Shown one piece after another: positions 49,117-51,936 of a DNA stretch of 51,936 nt. The notes beneath the pieces are model-generated. The model searched no databases. It was not told the DNA's origin and saw only the letters and a program-made list of their open reading frames with translations. Where the stretch lies: assembly GCF_900101495.1 (NCBI RefSeq), contig NZ_FMUS01000002.1, positions 199,553-251,488 on the forward strand, given 5' to 3'. Position 1 is the stretch's first letter. Every line of letters starts with the position of its first letter. This stretch comes from Alkaliphilus peptidifermentans DSM 18978. GTDB lineage: Bacteria > Bacillota > Clostridia > Peptostreptococcales > Natronincolaceae. The position numbers and the translations under genes are program-made.

Positions 49117-49466
49117 CGTAATGACTCATCCCCTTCTGTTTTAACCAGACCTTTACAAAAATCGATGGGCAGAGTCATCACAATTCCAGTGTCAGGTTTA
49201 TTCAAGTCTCCAACAATTCTTTCTATTGCATCAATTGCTTTTTTCCGGCTTTCATCCGAATCAATTACCACAAAAATTGTCTTGTTTTGTGCAGGATCCT
49301 TCCCGAACTCAGCAAAGCGAGAAAAGAAGGGAACATGATCAGCCATAATATGTGCCATTCCCTTACTTTCCATTACTGTTGCTCCCTTAATGTCAACCTC
49401 ATAGAATTCATCAAGGATGTCAATCACTCTATCTGGATCATTTATGATTGCAATTAATAGATTCAT
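49113..49466 (-). CDS. PII-like signalling protein paired with the antiporter
   Basis: A 117-residue protein with the ferredoxin-like layout of PII-like proteins: MNLLIAIINDPDRVIDILDEFYEVDIKGATVMESKGMAHI is a first beta-alpha-beta with the ligand loop, and TIFVVIDSDESRKKAIDAIERIVGDL the second. It lacks the uridylylation tyrosine loop of GlnB. PII-like proteins encoded next to transporters usually bind an adenine nucleotide and gate the partner. The start ATG has GGGAGG upstream. The translational coupling to the antiporter suggests it regulates that protein. Confidence 0.75.
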   Translation of the reverse strand: MNLLIAIINDPDRVIDILDEFYEVDIKGATVMESKGMAHIMADHVPFFSRFAEFGKDPAQNKTIFVVIDSDESRKKAIDAIERIVGDLNKPDTGIVMTLPIDFCKGLVKTEGDESLR

Positions 49467-49566
49467 CTGATAATACCTCCCTGTTTATATATCTTAAATT
49501 ATTTGAAAACTAAATGTTTTCTATAAAAAGCATATCATTCTTTGGCTTTAATATCAATTGAGTAAT

Positions 49567-49682
49567 GTACACTGATTCATAAAACAATAAGGATAGCTGG
49601 AAAATTTAGCTATCCTTATTGTTTTATATATTTATTCTCTTACATATTAATTGTCTTATTTTGGCTAACTTCATTAGTGTAC
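49567..49682 (-). promoter_or_regulatory. Structured leader with an 18-bp perfect hairpin before the PII-like/antiporter operon
   Basis: A perfect 18-base inverted repeat (AAAACAATAAGGATAGCT at 49581-49598 and its complement at 49608-49625), loop nine bases, ends in TTTTAT on both strands. It sits upstream of both divergent genes. On the minus strand, an extended -10 box (TGCTATAAT, box at 49689-49694) starts a leader in which GTACACT at its 5' end can pair with AGTGTAC at 49567-49573 around the hairpin. This looks like a conditional terminator or attenuator for the antiporter operon. The hairpin is seen; the regulation is inference. Confidence 0.6.
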
Positions 49683-49802
49683 TGGCATATTATAGCATAT
49701 TTCTCACAAATAGAAAATTACTATGTCCAATTATTAGAATGCCTGTCAGCTTCTAGGGAATACTATACTGTGAATGAAGAAATATTTAAGGAGGGCATTT
49801 AA

Positions 49803-50243
49803 ATGGATGAACCAAATATAAAAACATTGAATGAATTATTAAAGGGTGAACATATGGCTATAGAAAGCTATGAAAGTGTTTTACCGTCCTTAAAAGACCA
49901 GCAACTCAGAGAAGACATTAATACCATTTTAAATGATCATAAGCAGCATGCAATGGAGATCTCAAATCGTATTATAGGCTTAGGAGGTTTACCAAAGGAA
50001 GCTACAGGCATGGTGGGTATAATGTCCCAGACTAAACTAAAGGCTGAAGGTATTTTTAGAAATGATAGAAGTATTATAAAAAAACTCTATGATGGAGAAG
50101 ATCAGGGTATTGCTATGGTGGAAAAAATTATTCAAGGAGATTTAGATAACTCTAGTATGCAGATGGTTCAAAAAATTCTATCTACAGATCATGATCACTT
50201 AAAGAAGCTACAAGAAATTATTCACAGTAATGATGATCATTAA
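49803..50243 (+). CDS. Ferritin-like DUF2383-type protein
   Basis: A 146-residue four-helix protein. The segment LNELLKGEHMAIESYESVLPSL with Glu and His metal-ligand positions, LNDHKQHAMEISNRI, and DHDHLKKLQEII near the C-terminus have the ExxH-like spacing of ferritin-like folds, and the layout is that of the DUF2383 family common in spore formers. The ligand and function are unknown. The start ATG has AAGGAGGG upstream. Confidence 0.82.
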   Translation: MDEPNIKTLNELLKGEHMAIESYESVLPSLKDQQLREDINTILNDHKQHAMEISNRIIGLGGLPKEATGMVGIMSQTKLKAEGIFRNDRSIIKKLYDGEDQGIAMVEKIIQGDLDNSSMQMVQKILSTDHDHLKKLQEIIHSNDDH

Positions 50244-50341
50244 ATCTATCCTTATCCTCAGCAAATACCCTAAAAGCTGTAGATTCTATATAACTTAACT
50301 CTAATTTACAAACAAATTCCAAGACAATAAAGACAGAGTCG

Positions 50342-50500
50342 CTATTTATTGTTATTAAGCTTTTCTAGCAATAATTCAATATTTGCTACTCTCTCTTCTA
50401 TTTTTACTGATGTTTTATGTGTTTCTCTTATTAATTCTACTAACCACAGAATAAAAAAAATTAAACCAATACTACCAAAAAAAATTAATAAAAGCGCCAT
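50342..50500 (-). CDS. Very small membrane protein (52 aa)
   Basis: One hydrophobic helix (about residues 2-22) followed by an amphipathic, coiled-coil-like tail (KIEERVANIELLLEKLNN). It may be a phage-shock-like or cell-envelope regulator, but no family is recognised. The start is ATG 50500 (MALLLIFFG) with GAGGAGG upstream; the nine-codon extension has no such site. Confidence 0.7.
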   Translation of the reverse strand: MALLLIFFGSIGLIFFILWLVELIRETHKTSVKIEERVANIELLLEKLNNNK

Positions 50501-50698
50501 ATAATCCTCCTCTACTTTTGCCTCCAACTATTATATTTATTATCTATAGCTGTCAGCTACAACTACTTATAGCCTTACATAGATCTCTACCTCATTCTAT
50601 CACCAGCATAATATATCACCATCATTAAGAGAAAAGAAATAGTAAAAACTACTGACATATAATATGTTGAAACAAAAAACAGTAAGGTTCTTCAACAT
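50501..50698. other. Intergenic stretch of about 200 bp
   Basis: AT-rich sequence between two minus-strand genes. I see neither a frame nor a strong hairpin in it. Confidence 0.4.
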
Positions 50699-51589
50699 TT
50701 AAATCTGGTAATTGTAATAATTCATTACAGACTGTTCTTTAAAACCACAATCTTTATATAAATCAAGTGCATTCTTATTTTTACATTCTACATCCAATTC
50801 TGTTTCATAAATTTTTCTTCCATTTATTAACCACAACGCTACTTTTAATGCTTCTTTTCCGTATCCTTTTCCTCTATAATCAGGTAGTATTCCAAACCCA
50901 CTTATGAAAGCTGAATTATCACTGTATTCCACCTTAATTTTCCCAATAACCGCTTCCTCTAGTTCAACCATGTATGTAGTTTCATTTATTTGTTCTTCTT
51001 CCTCTGGAAAGCATACAAATTCTCCCGAATGATTAAAGTATATCGAATTTTGTCTAGCGATTTCTTTCCTATCATGTTTTCCAGCTTCTCTTAAGCTAAT
51101 AGAACTCTTAATTATTTCATTATTTTTATTAATCAATCGCATTCTGTACTCAGAAAAATCGTATTCACCTTTTACAGCCTTAATGAATTCTATGCCTGAA
51201 TTAGAATTGCCATCTGTTAATAGTAGCAGCTTATTAAATCTTCTCTTCCTACACTCATCTATTGCAAGCTCAAAGAGCTTTTTAAATAATCCCTTTCTTC
51301 GAAAGTCGGGGTGAACCATGCCATTGATTTCACCAACATTACTACCTCCAAAGCTTGAAATGCCAAGGTAGGCCACCAAAGCTTCATCATTATAATATAA
51401 AAACTCATCGATGGTATTTAAACCTACTTCTGTGTTTCTACTAATGTTTAACTTATAGTCTAATTCTAGCTTTAGGTTGGTTTTATCATGCAAGAAGCAA
51501 AGCTCCCTTAGTTGATTTATTTCTTTAAAATCCTTTTCTGATATATATTGTTTTAAACTAATCATTGGGTTTGATAATTTTTCAGTCAT
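50699..51589 (-). CDS. N-acetyltransferase with two GNAT domains
   Basis: A 296-residue protein with tandem GNAT folds. The acetyl-CoA binding motif A is seen as MVHPDFRRKGLFKKLFELA in the first half (about 90-108) and as GILPDYRGKGYGKEALKVAL in the second (about 235-255). The second copy keeps the Q/RxxGxG/A pattern best and is probably the active one. The substrate is unknown. The ATG is preceded by AGAGGT about ten bases upstream. Confidence 0.88.
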   Translation of the reverse strand: MTEKLSNPMISLKQYISEKDFKEINQLRELCFLHDKTNLKLELDYKLNISRNTEVGLNTIDEFLYYNDEALVAYLGISSFGGSNVGEINGMVHPDFRRKGLFKKLFELAIDECRKRRFNKLLLLTDGNSNSGIEFIKAVKGEYDFSEYRMRLINKNNEIIKSSISLREAGKHDRKEIARQNSIYFNHSGEFVCFPEEEEQINETTYMVELEEAVIGKIKVEYSDNSAFISGFGILPDYRGKGYGKEALKVALWLINGRKIYETELDVECKNKNALDLYKDCGFKEQSVMNYYNYQI

Positions 51590-51819
51590 TTAGTTTAGTA
51601 CCTCTGGAGTGGTATAGCCTAACTGGACACATATAAATGTACATTGCTCCTGTTTACTTAAAATTACAAACTTAATTGAAATTTTTCTAATTTATCATTT
51701 TTAATAAAGTCCATATAATTCTTTTAAAGTTATTTTTTACCATTTGGTACCGTCAATTAACTAGTAATTAGTTATAGGGTCAACTTAAACATATATTTCC
51801 AACTAACCGTTTGCTAGTG
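51590..51819. other. Intergenic region with short palindromes
   Basis: AT-rich sequence with the palindromes ACCATTTGGT (51739-51748) and TAACTA-N5-TAGTTA (about 51757-51774). No gene is seen. It leads into the large inverted repeat at 51820. Confidence 0.4.
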
Positions 51820-51918
51820 ACATTGAGCCTCTGTGGCTATGGTTCCAATCTTTTGAGGCATCTTATAAATTAATAAAGATTGGCCTCTTATCAAGCCTAC
51901 CATACCCACACTCAATGT
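51820..51918. other. Large composite inverted repeat: structured RNA or mobile-element end
   Basis: ACATTGAG at 51820-51827 pairs with CTCAATGT at 51911-51918, then TGTGG (51832-51836) with CCACA (51906-51910), TATGGT (51838-51843) with ACCATA (51899-51904), and CCAATCTT (51845-51852) with AAGATTGG (51876-51883), about 27 pairs with small bulges. An alternative inner pairing GAGGC/GCCTC also exists. The GC content is higher than in the flanking sequence. The strand is unclear because the folding is possible on both. It continues toward the window edge without a recognisable gene; on the minus strand a frame of about 45 codons enters from outside and ends in TAG. Confidence 0.6.
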
Positions 51919-51936
51919 AAATAGTTCGCTACGCCA

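Noticed and set aside
51820-51918. Integron attC site
   Set aside because: The fold is similar, but I could not find the RYYYAAC/GTTRRRY core sites at its ends, and no integron cassette context is visible.
1-51936. tRNA, rRNA, T-box and complete insertion sequences
   Set aside because: I looked for CCA-ended cloverleafs, the T-box core, transposase motifs and long terminal inverted repeats with target duplications and found none that I could support by eye.

Overview
The window is chromosomal DNA from a low-GC, endospore-forming, anaerobic-type Firmicute of the Clostridia, probably near Alkaliphilus or Natronincola. That placement is an inference from gene content and order. The direct evidence is spoIIP, gpr and a GerA-type germination operon, a CIRCE-controlled hrcA-grpE-dnaK-dnaJ operon, AT-rich coding sequence with strong AGGAGG ribosome sites and frequent TTG/GTG starts, and many clostridial-style lipoproteins.

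Region 1 (1-957, minus): the 5' end of a secreted, acidic surface protein lies behind what reads as a class II cyclic di-GMP riboswitch. Upstream of it is a small conserved gene whose promoter carries two direct repeats one helical turn apart.

Region 2 (958-19790, nearly all minus): a conserved housekeeping block. It holds mtaB-rsmE-prmA, then the heat-shock operon dnaJ-dnaK-grpE-hrcA with promoter and CIRCE, then hemW, lepA, a small membrane protein, spoIIP and gpr. rpsT stands alone on the plus strand, followed by holA, a ComEC-type channel without its nuclease domain, a YibE/F protein and a small unknown protein.

Region 3 (19881-31826): less conserved genes. These are a metallo-beta-lactamase-fold hydrolase, a TPR protein, a beta-propeller-like lipoprotein, a secreted MBL lipoprotein resembling the domain missing from the ComEC protein, an orphan adenine DNA methyltransferase with a downstream gene that distantly resembles ferredoxin-dependent bilin reductases, and five proteins I cannot assign.

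Region 4 (31870-40444): an alanyl-tRNA editing protein, an amidohydrolase, PgpA-type phosphatidylglycerophosphatase and a germination operon A-B-B'-C in which the permease gene is tandemly duplicated (about 86% identical proteins).

Region 5 (40445-51936): a cupin, an orphan multi-PAS sensor kinase, an internally duplicated P-loop protein with its Shine-Dalgarno in a hairpin, a CopZ-like protein and a CsoR-like protein with a palindromic operator inside its promoter, a stretch of lipoproteins and lipoprotein remnants, a PII-like/cation antiporter pair with a structured leader, a ferritin-like protein, a small membrane protein, a double GNAT protein, and at the far edge a long complex inverted repeat that may be a structured RNA or a mobile-element end.

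I saw no tRNA, rRNA, CRISPR array, prophage or complete insertion sequence. Boundaries and starts were judged by eye; where I moved a start, the ribosome-site reason is given.
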